NCBI GenBank assembly: GCA_027067235.1
Contig: JALXFQ010000221.1
Coordinates: forward strand, 210-5,691
DNA: 5,482 nt
From: Gammaproteobacteria bacterium
GTDB taxonomy: Bacteria > Pseudomonadota > Gammaproteobacteria > QOAV01
Reading direction: 5' to 3'
Below the pieces are notes generated by a model, which made no database searches, was not told where the DNA came from, and was given only the letters and a program-made list of their open reading frames with translations. Each line of letters opens with the position of its first letter. Positions within the stretch are counted from its first letter, which is position 1. A program made the position numbers and the translations under genes. This document shows, piece by piece, positions 1 to 5,482 of the stretch.

Positions 1-161
1 ACATCAGACAGGGTGGCGTGGCTCTGAACGAATTACACGCGGGAGAGCTGTTGGCGGAGGAACTGCGACTGGCGCAGCAGGCCTTGTCCGAAATTACCGG
101 CGATTTCACCTCCGATGACCTGCTGGGTCGAATTTTTTCAGACTTCTGTATCGGTAAATGA
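1..161 (+). CDS. mnmE: tRNA uridine-5-carboxymethylaminomethyl modification GTPase MnmE, C-terminal end (5' truncated)
   Basis: Only the last 52 codons are in the window; the reading frame begins at position 3 and ends with TGA at 159-161. MnmE (TrmE) is a cytosolic GTPase that works with MnmG to place a (carboxymethyl)aminomethyl group on C5 of the wobble uridine (U34) of several tRNAs. The visible part is the end of the C-terminal helical domain. It carries the family-specific stretch EITGDFTSDDLLGRIF and the terminal FCIGK, which is the conserved C-x-G-K motif whose cysteine is important for tRNA modification in E. coli. The tail is nearly identical to the gammaproteobacterial form as I remember it. 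The GTPase domain lies upstream, outside the window. Its partner gene mnmG follows 91 bases downstream on the same strand. Identification is very secure despite the short length. Confidence 0.95.
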   Translation, partial: IRQGGVALNELHAGELLAEELRLAQQALSEITGDFTSDDLLGRIFSDFCIGK

Positions 162-215
162 CAAACAATCCGAAACTTCAGACCCAAACGCTGCTGCACG
201 CGTTTCTTTGCCGGG

Positions 216-224
216 TGCTATAAT
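216..224 (+). promoter_or_regulatory. Extended -10 sigma70-type promoter in front of mnmG
   Basis: TGC followed by a perfect TATAAT (219-224) forms an extended -10 element in the mnmE-mnmG gap. No good -35 hexamer lies 16-18 bases upstream; the best is TGCACG at 195-200, matching 3 of 6. Extended -10 promoters often do without a strong -35. The inferred transcription start is near 230-232, giving a leader of only about 22 bases before the mnmG ATG. It would drive mnmG-rsmG-parA-parB separately from mnmE. This is inferred from sequence only. Confidence 0.6.
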
Positions 225-252
225 CTGTGCCCGATTTTGCTGAAACCTGAAT

Positions 253-2121
253 ATGCGTTACCCGGAAACATTTGATGTCATTGTAATCGGCGGCGGCCAT
301 GCCGGCACCGAAGCCGCCCTGGCGTCGGCGCGTAGCGGTGCCAGTACCTTGCTGCTGACCCACAACATCGAAACCCTCGGCCAGATGTCATGCAACCCGG
401 CTGTCGGCGGCATCGGCAAGGGTCATCTGGTCCGGGAAATCGATGCTCTGGGCGGCGTCATGGGCCAGGCGGCTGACCGCGCGGGCATCCAGTTTCGCAC
501 CCTGAATTCGCGCAAGGGGCCGGCAGTGCGGGCAACCCGGGCCCAGGCCGACCGCCAGCTTTACAAACAGGCCATACGCCAGGCTCTGGAACAACAGCAA
601 AACCTGACCCTGTTCCAGCAGGCGGTCACCGATCTGAGCATCAGCAACGGCCGGGTGACCGGCGTGGAAACCGAAATGGGTCTGGCCTTTTCTGCAGCGG
701 CTGTGGTACTGACTAGCGGCACCTTTCTCGGCGGCAGGATATTCATCGGTGAGGCTAACTACGGCGGCGGCCGTGCCGGCGACCCGGCTTCCAACAAGCT
801 GGCGGTGCGCTTGCGCGAGCTGCCTTTTCGCGTGGAACGTCTGAAAACCGGTACGCCGCCACGCATCAAGACATCCTCCATCGACTTTTCCGTGATGCAG
901 CAACAGCCGGGCGATGACCCGGTGCGCGGGTTTTCCTTTCTGGCGAAACCGGCTGACTTCCCCGAACAGGTGGTCTGTCACATTACCCACACCTCGGAAA
1001 AAACCCACGAGCTCATCCGCAGCGGGCTGCATCGCAGTCCCCTGTATTCCGGTGAAATCGAGGGCGTGGGTCCGCGTTATTGCCCATCCATCGAAGACAA
1101 GGTGGTGCGCTTTGCCGACAGGAACAGCCACCAGATTTTTGTCGAGCCGGAAGGCCTGAACGCAGGAGAAGTCTATCCCAACGGCATTTCCACCAGCCTG
1201 CCGTTTGATGTGCAGTATGCTTTCGTGCGTTCCATCAGGGGCTTCGAAAACGCGCAGATCACGCGGCCCGGCTACGCCATAGAATATGATTTTTTTGATC
1301 CGCGTGATTTACACCTGACTCTGGAAACGAAACACATCCAAGGCCTGTTTTTCGCCGGCCAGATCAACGGCACCACCGGATACGAGGAAGCGGCTGCGCA
1401 AGGCCTGGTGGCCGGGCTCAACGCTGCGCGCCGTACGCGTGGCGAAAAAGGTTGGTCGCCGCGCCGGGATGAAGCCTACATGGGCGTCATGATCGACGAT
1501 CTGGTATCACAGGGCACGCAGGAGCCGTATCGCATGTTCACTTCCCGTGCCGAATACCGCCTGTTGCTGCGCGAAGACAATGCCGACCGCCGACTGACCG
1601 AAACCGGGCGCGCCCTGGGTCTGGTGGATGACCGCCGCTGGGCTGCTTTCAGCGAAAAGCGTGATGCCATCGCCAGTGAACAGCAGCGACTCGCGCAATA
1701 CCGCATCCCCGCGCAATCACTGGCCATGGCGGGCAAGATACTGGACGCCGACGTTTCGCGCGAGAACACCCTGGGCGAGCTGTTGCGCAGGCCGGCTATC
1801 AGCTATGAGCAGCTCATGTCCATTCCCGGCATCGAGCGCCGGGTTTTGGATGAAAGCATCACCGAACAGATCGAGATAGACGCCAAATATTCCGGCTATA
1901 TCTCGCGCCAGAAGCAGGAAATCGAACGCCAGCGCAAGCATGAAAACACCGAGCTGCCGGTGGATTTCGATTATGCCAGCGTGGCGGGCCTGTCCAACGA
2001 AGTGCGACAAAAACTGGAACAGGCGCGGCCGGATACCATTGGTCAGGCGTCACGACTGTCCGGCGTGACTCCGGCGGCGATCTCGCTGCTGCTGATTCAC
2101 CTCAAACGCCGCGCTGCCTGA
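253..2121 (+). CDS. mnmG: tRNA uridine-5-carboxymethylaminomethyl modification enzyme MnmG (GidA)
   Basis: This 622-residue cytosolic FAD protein (E. coli 629) forms a complex with MnmE and, using methylene-tetrahydrofolate and glycine or ammonium, modifies C5 of U34 in tRNAs that read two-codon boxes. An N-terminal Rossmann FAD-binding motif GGGHAG is at residues 13-18. Cys47 in MSCNPAVGG and Cys277 in GPRYCPSIEDK (273-283, a family signature) sit at the same positions as the conserved cysteines of E. coli MnmG. The second signature, GQINGTTGYEEAAAQG, is at 369-384. The C-terminal helical domain, which contacts MnmE, is complete. The ATG at 253 puts the FAD motif at the usual distance from the N-terminus. 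It has only a weak ribosome-binding site (CTGAAACCTGAAT just upstream). The stop overlaps the rsmG start by one base. No truncation or missing key residue is seen. Confidence 0.98.
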   Translation: MRYPETFDVIVIGGGHAGTEAALASARSGASTLLLTHNIETLGQMSCNPAVGGIGKGHLVREIDALGGVMGQAADRAGIQFRTLNSRKGPAVRATRAQADRQLYKQAIRQALEQQQNLTLFQQAVTDLSISNGRVTGVETEMGLAFSAAAVVLTSGTFLGGRIFIGEANYGGGRAGDPASNKLAVRLRELPFRVERLKTGTPPRIKTSSIDFSVMQQQPGDDPVRGFSFLAKPADFPEQVVCHITHTSEKTHELIRSGLHRSPLYSGEIEGVGPRYCPSIEDKVVRFADRNSHQIFVEPEGLNAGEVYPNGISTSLPFDVQYAFVRSIRGFENAQITRPGYAIEYDFFDPRDLHLTLETKHIQGLFFAGQINGTTGYEEAAAQGLVAGLNAARRTRGEKGWSPRRDEAYMGVMIDDLVSQGTQEPYRMFTSRAEYRLLLREDNADRRLTETGRALGLVDDRRWAAFSEKRDAIASEQQRLAQYRIPAQSLAMAGKILDADVSRENTLGELLRRPAISYEQLMSIPGIERRVLDESITEQIEIDAKYSGYISRQKQEIERQRKHENTELPVDFDYASVAGLSNEVRQKLEQARPDTIGQASRLSGVTPAAISLLLIHLKRRAA

Positions 2122-2741
2122 TGCAGGAGCTGCCGGCGCTGACAGCGGCTGTGGCCGGTACCGGCCTGACGCCGGCGGGCGAGGAAAAGATTGCCGCCTA
2201 TCTGGAGCTGCTGCAAAAATGGAACAAAACCTATAATCTGACTGCGGTGCGCGACGCTGCGGACATGGTGCCGCGGCACATACTGGACAGCCTGGCGGTG
2301 GCGGAGTATCTGCAGGGAGAGCGCATCGCCGACCTCGGCACCGGGCCTGGATTACCGGGCATCCCGCTGGCGATTCGCTATCCCGGGCACCGCTTTACGC
2401 TGGTGGACAGCAACCGCAAGAAAACGCTGTTTCTGAACAATGTGGTGCGCGATCTTCGGCTCGACAATGTGGAAATCGTGCGCAGCCGGCTGGAGGAATA
2501 TCACCCGGCGCATTCTTTTGATACTCTCACAGCGCGGGCTTTGGCCAGCGTGGACGACATTCTTCGCTGGGCCGGGCATCTGTGCAAGCCGGGCGGCTGC
2601 TTTTTGTTGCTGAAAAGCCGGCAACTGGAGCAGGAACTCGAGCATCTGCGCCCCGGCTTCAGCGTCGAAAAAATTGTCGAACTGGACATACCGGGCCTGA
2701 GCGCTCTCCGGCGTCTGGCCATTATCAAGAAAGGTTCATGA
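2121..2741 (+). CDS. rsmG: 16S rRNA (guanine(527)-N(7))-methyltransferase RsmG (GidB)
   Basis: This 206-residue protein (E. coli 207) is a class I SAM-dependent methyltransferase that makes m7G527 in the 530 loop of 16S rRNA. In several bacteria its loss gives low-level streptomycin resistance. The N-terminal RsmG signature WNKTYNLT is at 34-41 and RHILDSL at 52-58. The glycine-rich SAM-binding motif I, DLGTGPGLPG, is at 71-80, and the acidic residue that normally holds the SAM ribose is D96 in LVDSN. The TARALAS segment (137-143) and the LLLKSR strand (162-167) also match the family. The ATG at 2121 shares a base with the mnmG stop (TGATG) and has no visible Shine-Dalgarno, so translation probably relies on reinitiation by ribosomes finishing mnmG. 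The stop TGA overlaps the parA start (ATGA). Confidence 0.97.
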   Translation: MQELPALTAAVAGTGLTPAGEEKIAAYLELLQKWNKTYNLTAVRDAADMVPRHILDSLAVAEYLQGERIADLGTGPGLPGIPLAIRYPGHRFTLVDSNRKKTLFLNNVVRDLRLDNVEIVRSRLEEYHPAHSFDTLTARALASVDDILRWAGHLCKPGGCFLLLKSRQLEQELEHLRPGFSVEKIVELDIPGLSALRRLAIIKKGS

Positions 2742-3505
2742 GTAAGGTATTTGTCATAGCAAACCAGAAGGGCGGTGTCGGCAAGACCACCACCAGCATC
2801 AATCTGGCGGCGGCCCTGTCCAAGACCCGGCGCAGGATACTGCTGATCGATCTTGATCCGCAGGGCAACTCCACTGCCGGCAGCGGCATCGACAAGGAAG
2901 AAGTGACCGGCACCATCTATGAGCTGCTGATTGGCCAGCGTCAGGCACCGGAAGTCATACTGTCCACCGATTCCGGTTTCGACATCATTCCGGCCAATAA
3001 AAGTCTGTCGGGGGCGCAGGTGGAGCTGCTCGACATGGACCGCCGCGAATATCTGTTGCGCAAGGCACTGGCCGACATACGCAATGACTATGATTTCATT
3101 TTTATCGACTGCCCGCCGGCGCTGAACATACTGACCCTGAACGCCTTTGTCGCCGCCGATTCGGTGATGATCCCCATGCAGTGCGAATATTTCGCGCTGG
3201 AAGGCCTGACCGATCTGGTCGGCACCATCAAGCGCATCCGCGAAACCCTGAATCCGGATCTCATCATCGAAGGCCTGCTGCGCACCATGTTCGACCAGCG
3301 CAACAACCTGGCGCGGGAAGTTTCCGACCAGCTCACCGCACATTTCGGCGACAAGGTGTACCGCACCATCATACCGCGCAACATCCGCCTGGCCGAAGCG
3401 CCCAGCTACGGCAAGCCGATTACCGAATACGACATCACCTCCAAGGGCGCGCAGGCCTACCTGGCGCTGGCTGGAGAAATCATCAGGAGAGACCAAGCCG
3501 CATGA
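2738..3505 (+). CDS. parA: Chromosome-partitioning ATPase ParA (Soj family)
   Basis: This 255-residue P-loop ATPase of the MinD/ParA class is the usual size for a chromosomal Soj-type ParA without an N-terminal DNA-binding domain. ATP-bound dimers coat the nucleoid nonspecifically, and ParB-parS complexes stimulate ATP hydrolysis to move the origin region. The deviant Walker A motif KGGVGKTT is at 11-18, with signature lysine K11 and catalytic K16. The Walker A' segment LLIDLDPQGN is at 35-44 and the Walker B strand FIFIDCPP at 120-127. The tail IPRNIRLAEAPSYGKPI is typical of Soj. The frame stays open 52 codons further upstream, but that stretch is the shadow of rsmG. The ATG at 2738 is preferred because it gives the canonical N-terminus MSKVFVIANQKGG, is preceded by AAGAAAGG (2727-2734), and overlaps the rsmG stop as ATGA. 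parB follows with a 4-base overlap. Confidence 0.97.
   Translation: MSKVFVIANQKGGVGKTTTSINLAAALSKTRRRILLIDLDPQGNSTAGSGIDKEEVTGTIYELLIGQRQAPEVILSTDSGFDIIPANKSLSGAQVELLDMDRREYLLRKALADIRNDYDFIFIDCPPALNILTLNAFVAADSVMIPMQCEYFALEGLTDLVGTIKRIRETLNPDLIIEGLLRTMFDQRNNLAREVSDQLTAHFGDKVYRTIIPRNIRLAEAPSYGKPITEYDITSKGAQAYLALAGEIIRRDQAA
3485..3491 (+). promoter_or_regulatory. Ribosome-binding site of parB
   Basis: AGGAGAG lies inside the end of parA, 10 bases before the parB ATG at 3502. It is the strongest Shine-Dalgarno-like sequence in the window and fixes the parB start at 3502, rather than anywhere in the frame that stays open upstream inside parA. Its strength fits ParB being needed in larger amounts than ParA, but that is inference. 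Confidence 0.6.
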
Positions 3506-4368
3506 ATGCCAAGCCGAGACTGGGACGAGGACTGGACGCCCTGCTGGGTGGATCGAAATCCGGCGAAAAACCGGCTGCCGCCAGCAGCGCCGACCAGCTC
3601 AGGGAGCTGCCGGTGGACCTGATACAACGCGGCAAATACCAGCCGCGCACCCATATGGACGAGGCCGCCCTGCAGGAACTGGCCGATTCCATCAAGACCC
3701 AGGGCGTGATCCAGCCCGTGGTGGTGCGCAAGATCGAATCCGGCAACTACGAAATCATCGCCGGCGAGCGCCGCTGGCGCGCCGCGCAAATGGCCGGCCT
3801 GCATCGGGTGCCGGTCATCATCCGCGATATTCCCGACGAAGCCGCGGTGGTCGTGGCCCTGATCGAGAACATCCAGCGCGAAAACCTCAACCCGGTGGAA
3901 GAAGCCAGCGGACTGCAACGACTCATAGATGAGTTTGGACTCACTCACCAGCAAGTCGCCGAAACCATTGGCCGCTCGCGGACTGCAGTGACCAATTTGC
4001 TGCGCCTGCTGGCGCTCCGGCCGCAGCACAGGGAACTGCTGGAACAGGGCCTGATCGACATGGGCCATGCCCGCGCCATGCTGCCGCTGGACGAACAGCA
4101 GCAAAACAGACTGGCCAGCGCGGTGGTCTCGAAAGGCCTGTCCGTGCGCCAGGCCGAGGCGATGGCAAAAAAACTGCAATCCGGCGACAGTGGCAACAAA
4201 AAAACCAGGCCGGAAAAATCCGCCGACATCGTCGAGCTGGAAAACGACATCTCCGAACGTCTCGGCGCAACGGTGCATATCGACCACAAGCCTAATGGCA
4301 AAGGCAAACTGGTGATCGAATACCACTCCAGCGATGAGCTCGAGGGAATTATTGAGAAGATTGGTTGA
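3502..4368 (+). CDS. parB: Chromosome-partitioning protein ParB (Spo0J family)
   Basis: This 288-residue protein is a CTP-dependent DNA clamp that loads at parS, slides and spreads along DNA, and triggers the ATPase of ParA. Domains in order: the N-terminal ParA-interacting tail with LGRGLDALLG (7-16); a ParB/Srx CTP-binding domain with GVIQPVVVR (68-76), GERRWRAA (88-95) and ENIQRENL (122-129), whose GERRR-like and ENIQR motifs form the CTP pocket; a helix-turn-helix for parS recognition (about 148-170, THQQVAETIGRSRTAVTNLL); and, after a Lys/Gly-rich linker, a C-terminal dimerisation domain (about 240-288). Length and motifs are those of a normal chromosomal ParB. The start at 3502 overlaps the parA stop (ATGA) and is supported by AGGAG at 3485. 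No hairpin plus U-tract terminator follows the stop. Confidence 0.97.
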   Translation: MNAKPRLGRGLDALLGGSKSGEKPAAASSADQLRELPVDLIQRGKYQPRTHMDEAALQELADSIKTQGVIQPVVVRKIESGNYEIIAGERRWRAAQMAGLHRVPVIIRDIPDEAAVVVALIENIQRENLNPVEEASGLQRLIDEFGLTHQQVAETIGRSRTAVTNLLRLLALRPQHRELLEQGLIDMGHARAMLPLDEQQQNRLASAVVSKGLSVRQAEAMAKKLQSGDSGNKKTRPEKSADIVELENDISERLGATVHIDHKPNGKGKLVIEYHSSDELEGIIEKIG

Positions 4369-4404
4369 ATTTATTCCCGCTCACTGTTAGGGGAGAGGGG
4401 ACAA

Positions 4405-4459
4405 CCGGCTGAATGGCCGATCAATCCGGCGTTTGGCCGCAACCCGAAACCCCTGGCCG
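4405..4459 (+). repeat. Three TGGCCG hexamers at an exact 20-base period in the parB-cytochrome spacer
   Basis: This lies in the 118-base non-coding spacer (4369-4486). TGGCCG occurs at 4414-4419, 4434-4439 and 4454-4459, each start exactly 20 bases after the previous one. The first two are each preceded by CCGGC (4405-4409, 4426-4430), giving two copies of CCGGC-N4/5-GGCCG. The bases between are not conserved. Spacing of about two helical turns would put the motifs on one face of the DNA, as in operators or iterons. TGGCCG is common in GC-rich coding DNA, so chance is possible; function is inferred only. Confidence 0.4.
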
Positions 4460-4466
4460 GTGGGGT
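4449..4466. repeat. Small perfect inverted repeat upstream of the cytochrome gene
   Basis: ACCCC (4449-4453) and GGGGT (4462-4466) form a 5-bp perfect stem around an 8-base loop, TGGCCGGT, which itself contains the palindrome GGCCGG's core and the third TGGCCG copy. ATTAGCTTT follows rather than a continuous T-run, so it is a poor intrinsic terminator. It could be an operator half-site pair or mean nothing. Confidence 0.25.
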
Positions 4467-4482
4467 ATTAGCTTTCAAAATC

Positions 4483-4486
4483 GAGA
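4483..4486 (+). promoter_or_regulatory. Probable ribosome-binding site deciding the cytochrome start
   Basis: Three in-frame ATGs occur at 4487, 4493 and 4496. GAGA at 4483-4486 touches the first, so it cannot serve it. It is 6 bases before 4493 and 9 before 4496, both workable spacings. It is the only Shine-Dalgarno-like run nearby and is short. Confidence 0.4.
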
Positions 4487-4492
4487 ATGATC

Positions 4493-4966
4493 ATGATGAC
4501 ACGAACAACCGCCATAGTCGGCGCGATATTTTCAGCCGGCCTGGCAATCTCTTGCCTGGCTGCGGACAGCAACCCCGCGATGCATAATCACAACATGCAG
4601 CACATGATGCATGACGCCAGCGATTCCAGAATATCCCTTGGCCTTTCACCGCAGCGGAAACAGCATCAACTGGCCAACATGCGGTCCCACGTCAGGGCAG
4701 TGCAGACCATCGTTGGTTTAATGGCACAAGACAAATATGACCAAGCCTCCCGGGTGGCGCATACCGAGCTGGGGCTGACCGATGAAATGAAAAAAATGTG
4801 CATGATGTTCAACAACGCGGATTTCGTGAAGCTCGGCCTGGCGTTTCATCAAAGCGCGGACAAACTGGCCGAGACGTTAAAAACAAAGGATGCGAAAAAG
4901 TCCCTTGCGGCATTACACGCGACCATGAATTACTGCGTACAGTGCCACGCCACCTTCCGGCAATAG
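4493..4966 (+). CDS. Secreted mono-heme cytochrome c, cytochrome c'/c556-like, with Met/His-rich N-terminal segment
   Basis: From the ATG at 4493 the protein has 157 residues; an ATG at 4487 would add two and one at 4496 would remove one. The start is chosen because GAGA lies 6 bases upstream. Residues 1-24 look like a Sec signal peptide (TRTT, a hydrophobic stretch, then CLAA before D25), so it should act in the periplasm. Next comes AMHNHNMQHMMHD (29-41), in which 8 of 13 residues are Met or His, resembling copper-binding segments. The rest is helical and Met/Ala/Lys-rich, and ends with a single heme site CVQCH (148-152) five residues before the C-terminus. A C-terminal CxxCH on a four-helix protein is the layout of the cytochrome c'/c556 superfamily. 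Met63 in LANMRSHV of the first helix is a candidate sixth heme ligand. Electron transfer or metal/small-ligand binding is likely, but the exact role and partner are unknown. It follows parB by 118 bases. Confidence 0.8.
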   Translation: MMTRTTAIVGAIFSAGLAISCLAADSNPAMHNHNMQHMMHDASDSRISLGLSPQRKQHQLANMRSHVRAVQTIVGLMAQDKYDQASRVAHTELGLTDEMKKMCMMFNNADFVKLGLAFHQSADKLAETLKTKDAKKSLAALHATMNYCVQCHATFRQ

Positions 4967-4998
4967 GTGCGATGTTCACCAGGTAGCCGCCAACCCGC

Positions 4999-5482
4999 AT
5001 GAACATTTTCATCCGGCTGGCCTGCTTTCCAGTGTTGGCGCTGATGGCTTCCACTTCTCAGGCAGCCAGCTATTTTGTCTCGCCATCCGGCAGCGACGCG
5101 AACCCCGGCACATCCGCTTTGCCTTTTCGCACCATCCAGGCGGCCGCCAATCACGCTCTGGCGGGCGATACTGTTTTCATCAAGGCGGGCACATACGCTG
5201 AAAACGTTATTTTCCCGCATTCCGGCTCCGCGGGCGCGCCCATCACTTTTCGCAACTTCGAGCAGGACGATGTTGTCATCGACGGCGTAAGCGTTGGCGC
5301 GGGCCAGGGCGAGTGGCTGGGTTTGCTTGATGTCTCGGATATCTCCTGGATTCGACTGAGCGGCTTGCGGGTCGAACACTCCCCGAAAGCGGGCATCTAC
5401 GCCTGGAACAGCCATCATCTGACCATCGAACATTGCCGAACCCACGATACATACTCCAGCGGCATCGGTATCTGGGCCAGCA
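4999..5482 (+). CDS. Secreted right-handed parallel beta-helix protein, N-terminal part (3' truncated by window end)
   Basis: The frame runs 161 codons from ATG 4999 to the window edge without a stop. An in-frame TAG 15 bases upstream (4984-4986) makes 4999 the earliest ATG. AGG at 4981 is a distant, weak ribosome-binding candidate. Residues 1-22 form a signal peptide ending SQA before Ala23. Then comes the entry motif common in secreted beta-helix and DUF1565-like proteins: YFVSPSGSDANPGT (25-38), PFRTIQAAANHA (42-53), GDTVFIKAGTY (56-66). Repeating short beta-strand units follow, such as APITFRN (80-86), ISWIRLSGLRVEHS (115-128) and HHLTIEHCRTHDTYSSGIGI (139-158), each coil ending in a small/Asn-rich turn. 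Proteins of this fold include pectate lyases, alginate-modifying enzymes and adhesin-like surface proteins. The catalytic part is not in view, so substrate and activity cannot be called. It lies 32 bases after the cytochrome gene and may be co-transcribed. Confidence 0.8.
   Translation, partial: MNIFIRLACFPVLALMASTSQAASYFVSPSGSDANPGTSALPFRTIQAAANHALAGDTVFIKAGTYAENVIFPHSGSAGAPITFRNFEQDDVVIDGVSVGAGQGEWLGLLDVSDISWIRLSGLRVEHSPKAGIYAWNSHHLTIEHCRTHDTYSSGIGIWAS

Noticed and set aside
162..252. Replication origin or DnaA-box cluster next to mnmG
   Set aside because: The gap is only 91 bases and has no TTATCCACA-like boxes or AT-rich unwinding repeats.
388..1131. Minus-strand open frame of 247 codons opposite mnmG
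   Set aside because: It is a shadow of mnmG, with no recognisable domain and no promoter or ribosome-binding site of its own.
1753..1767. parS-like string GTTTCGCGCGAGAAC inside mnmG
   Set aside because: The half-sites are one base too far apart and the right arm has a mismatch. It is ordinary coding sequence (DVSREN) in mnmG.
2582..2737. Possible 52-residue N-terminal extension of ParA
   Set aside because: It overlaps rsmG in another frame, has basic low-similarity sequence, and the ATG at 2738 gives the exact canonical Soj N-terminus.
2501..3496. Long open frame on the minus strand (331 codons) across rsmG/parA
   Set aside because: It is antisense to two well-supported genes, resembles no protein family, and its openness follows from the codon bias of the GC-rich sense genes.
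3181..3501. Possible 107-residue N-terminal extension of ParB
   Set aside because: It lies inside parA in another frame. ParB normally begins with a short tail like MNAKPRLGRGLDALL, and a strong ribosome-binding site marks 3502.
3457..4326. Long minus-strand open frame (289 codons) opposite parB
   Set aside because: It is a mirror of parB codon usage; ParB motifs on the + strand are complete and there is no independent coding evidence.
4449..4475. Intrinsic terminator after parB
   Set aside because: The stem is only 5 bp and is followed by ATTAGCTTT rather than a U-tract. It is also more than 80 bases after parB and close to the next gene.
4466..4481. Sigma70 -10 candidates TATTAG and CAAAAT before the cytochrome gene
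   Set aside because: Each matches only 4 of 6 with no -35 at proper spacing, and CAAAAT is too close to the start codon.
4535..4561. Lipoprotein signal (lipobox) in the cytochrome, around AISC
   Set aside because: The residue three before Cys is Ala and the next is Ile, a poor lipobox. A signal peptidase I site just after (CLAA before Asp) fits better.

Overview
The window looks like chromosomal DNA of a GC-rich proteobacterium, most likely gammaproteobacterial. The reasons are the gene order mnmE-mnmG-rsmG-parA-parB, which is the classic replication-origin-proximal arrangement in that group, and the MnmE C-terminus (ITGDFTSDDLLGRIF...FCIGK), which is very close to the enterobacterial form. 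I cannot name a genus.

Layout, all genes on the + strand. Positions 1-161 hold the last 52 codons of mnmE. A 91-base gap follows, with a good extended -10 promoter (216-224). Then comes a tightly packed housekeeping operon: mnmG (253-2121), rsmG (2121-2741), parA (2738-3505) and parB (3502-4368). Each gene overlaps the next by 1 or 4 bases (TGATG, ATGA, ATGA), which suggests translational coupling. MnmE and MnmG together modify the wobble uridine of certain tRNAs, RsmG methylates 16S rRNA, and ParA/ParB segregate the chromosome. All four complete proteins have full-length, intact signature motifs.

After parB the atp operon (atpI first) would be common in related genomes. Here the sequence changes character. 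A 118-base spacer contains a TGGCCG hexamer three times at an exact 20-base period, and a small inverted repeat. Two genes for exported proteins follow. The first (4493-4966) encodes a small secreted mono-heme cytochrome with a C-terminal CVQCH site and a Met/His-rich segment after its signal peptide. The second (from 4999, cut by the window end) encodes a secreted right-handed parallel beta-helix protein. They are 32 bases apart and could share a transcript.

I found no RNA genes, insertion sequences, CRISPR arrays, canonical parS site, DnaA-box cluster or convincing intrinsic terminator. Most of the window is well-described housekeeping DNA. The only part that may be less described is the spacer plus cytochrome/beta-helix pair from 4369 to the end, and nothing there proves a new system.
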